In this document: positions 27,518 through 28,366 of the stretch, piece after piece
Layout: the number at the start of each line of letters is the position of its first letter
Position numbering within the stretch: the first letter of the stretch is position 1
From: a virus
IMG/VR virus record: IMGVR_UViG_3300042691_002359
Span: 1-28,366 of that record
Reading direction: 5' to 3' (one strand)
Length of the DNA: 28,366 nucleotides
Made by a program: the position numbers and the translations under genes
The notes under the pieces: model-generated
What the model saw: the letters and a program-made list of their open reading frames with translations, nothing else
What the model was told of the DNA's origin: nothing
Databases searched by the model: none

Positions 27518-28366
27518 ACGCCATTGAAACACTACAACAAGAAATAGCCGCTGTGATCAGTGGCAACAAAGTCTATGATGCTTATTATCCTATTTGGAAA
27601 TTCTATCTTGAAAGTTACATGGGCGGCAGCGAGTATCGTCGTGCTGGACATCTTACAAGATATCAAATGGAAACAGACGCAGAATACACTAATAGACTCA
27701 AAGCAACACCATTAGAGAATCACTGTCAATCAGTGATCAGTGTCTATAACAGTTTTCTATTCCGTGAAGAACCAGATAGAGACTTTGACAATAATGGCAT
27801 GACATTTGATCTTGAAATGTTCCTGCGTGACGCAGACATGGAAGGACGTAGTCTCAACGCATTTATGAAGGATGTGGCAACATGGACTAATGTGTTTGGA
27901 CATTCATGGGTAGTCATTGCCAAACCCAATGTAGGCGCTGTAACTCGCGCTGATGAACAAGCACAGGGTGTGCGTCCCTATGTAAACTTGTTAACTCCTA
28001 TGGTAGTATTAGACTGGCAATGGCGCAGACAACCTTCTGGACGCTTTGAATTAGTCTACTTCAAATATCTTGAAGATGTCAACGGTGATGTGCGTACTGT
28101 CAAAGAGTGGACCAAAGATGAAATTATCACCAATGTTGTCAATCTCAAAGATCAAACAGTCAGTGAAACCATTGTTGAAGTCAATGGATTAGGCAAGATT
28201 CCTGCTGTGTGCGTTTATAATCGTCGTAGCACAGTTCGTGGCATTGGTGTAAGTGCCATTGCTGACATTGCGGATCATCAAAAGTTTATCTATAACAGTT
28301 ACAGTGAAATATTCCAAAGCATACAGATGGACAGTCACCCCAGTCTTGTGGTTGCTGGACAGACAC
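27514..28366 (+). CDS. Portal protein, N-terminal part (continues at the left end)
   Basis: The gene starts at ATG 27514 in an ATGA overlap with terL and runs past the window end. Removing the repeated 30 bases, it continues at base 1 and ends at 734 (518 residues in total). The N-terminal part has YYPIWKFYLESYMGGSEYRR, HLTRYQMETDAEYTNRLK and CQSVISVYNSFLFREEPDRD, the pattern of DUF4055-like portals. The wing then follows (VFGHSWVVIAKP, VNLLTPMVVLDWQW), with ADIADHQKFIYNSYSEIFQS leading to the stem. It forms the DNA gate at the capsid vertex. Adjacent terL and, past the junction, scaffold and capsid genes confirm the order. Confidence 0.9.
   Translation, partial: MNAIETLQQEIAAVISGNKVYDAYYPIWKFYLESYMGGSEYRRAGHLTRYQMETDAEYTNRLKATPLENHCQSVISVYNSFLFREEPDRDFDNNGMTFDLEMFLRDADMEGRSLNAFMKDVATWTNVFGHSWVVIAKPNVGAVTRADEQAQGVRPYVNLLTPMVVLDWQWRRQPSGRFELVYFKYLEDVNGDVRTVKEWTKDEIITNVVNLKDQTVSETIVEVNGLGKIPAVCVYNRRSTVRGIGVSAIADIADHQKFIYNSYSEIFQSIQMDSHPSLVVAGQT
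28337..28366. repeat. Right copy of 30-bp terminal overlap
   Basis: Identical to bases 1-30. The two copies join the two halves of the portal gene in frame, showing that the sequence closes into a circle. Confidence 0.95.

Overview
The window is a complete, circularly closed genome of a tailed phage with a long non-contractile (siphovirus) tail. The first 30 bases recur as the last 30, and the portal gene runs off the right end and continues in frame at the left end, so the molecule is about 28,336 bp once the overlap is removed. Every gene I can support is on the + strand. Base composition is moderately AT-rich, ribosome binding sites are of the AGGAG type, and the style resembles phages of aquatic Gram-negative bacteria. 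I cannot name the host from sequence alone.

Layout, taking the circle from the terminase: small terminase, a 25-codon membrane micro-ORF, large terminase, portal (split by the window ends), two tiny ORFs, scaffold, major capsid protein, head-tail adaptor, tail terminator-like protein and major tail protein, closed by a strong terminator at 4114-4142. Next come a small coiled-coil gene, the tail assembly chaperone pair with a lambda-type -1 frameshift site (4641-4647), an HK97-gp10-like protein, an 891-residue tape measure protein, minor tail proteins, and a gpJ-like tail tip that is divided over three ORFs with a beta-propeller module in the middle (8845-13247). A fibre region follows (13302-20481), with three related fibre proteins, one carrying a collagen-like stretch and one carrying three 189-bp tandem repeats. 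A coiled-coil protein with a membrane anchor (possible holin or lysis accessory) and a zinc-ribbon protein close this half.

From 21189 to 25735 the genome changes character. There are two non-coding stretches rich in perfect stems (about 180 nt ending in a terminator, and about 425 nt), then small genes of unknown function, a lipoprotein overprinted on the end of its neighbour, an HNH-related protein, an AAA+ ATPase with its own sigma70-type promoter, and a NUMOD-type DNA-binding protein without a visible nuclease domain.

The main observations concern regulation and gene content. Six copies of an (A/T)ATAAATA box, a close match to the T4 late promoter TATAAATA, lie at gene boundaries in the coding orientation. 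A seventh near-match follows the terminator at 4142. At two genes the box is only 4-6 nt from the start codon, which suggests leaderless or nearly leaderless mRNAs. I find no DNA polymerase, primase, helicase, integrase, repressor, endolysin or sigma factor. A full virion module, late-type promoters and no visible replication or lysis enzymes together make a helper-dependent lifestyle worth testing. The alternative is that the unknown genes and structured RNAs supply those functions.
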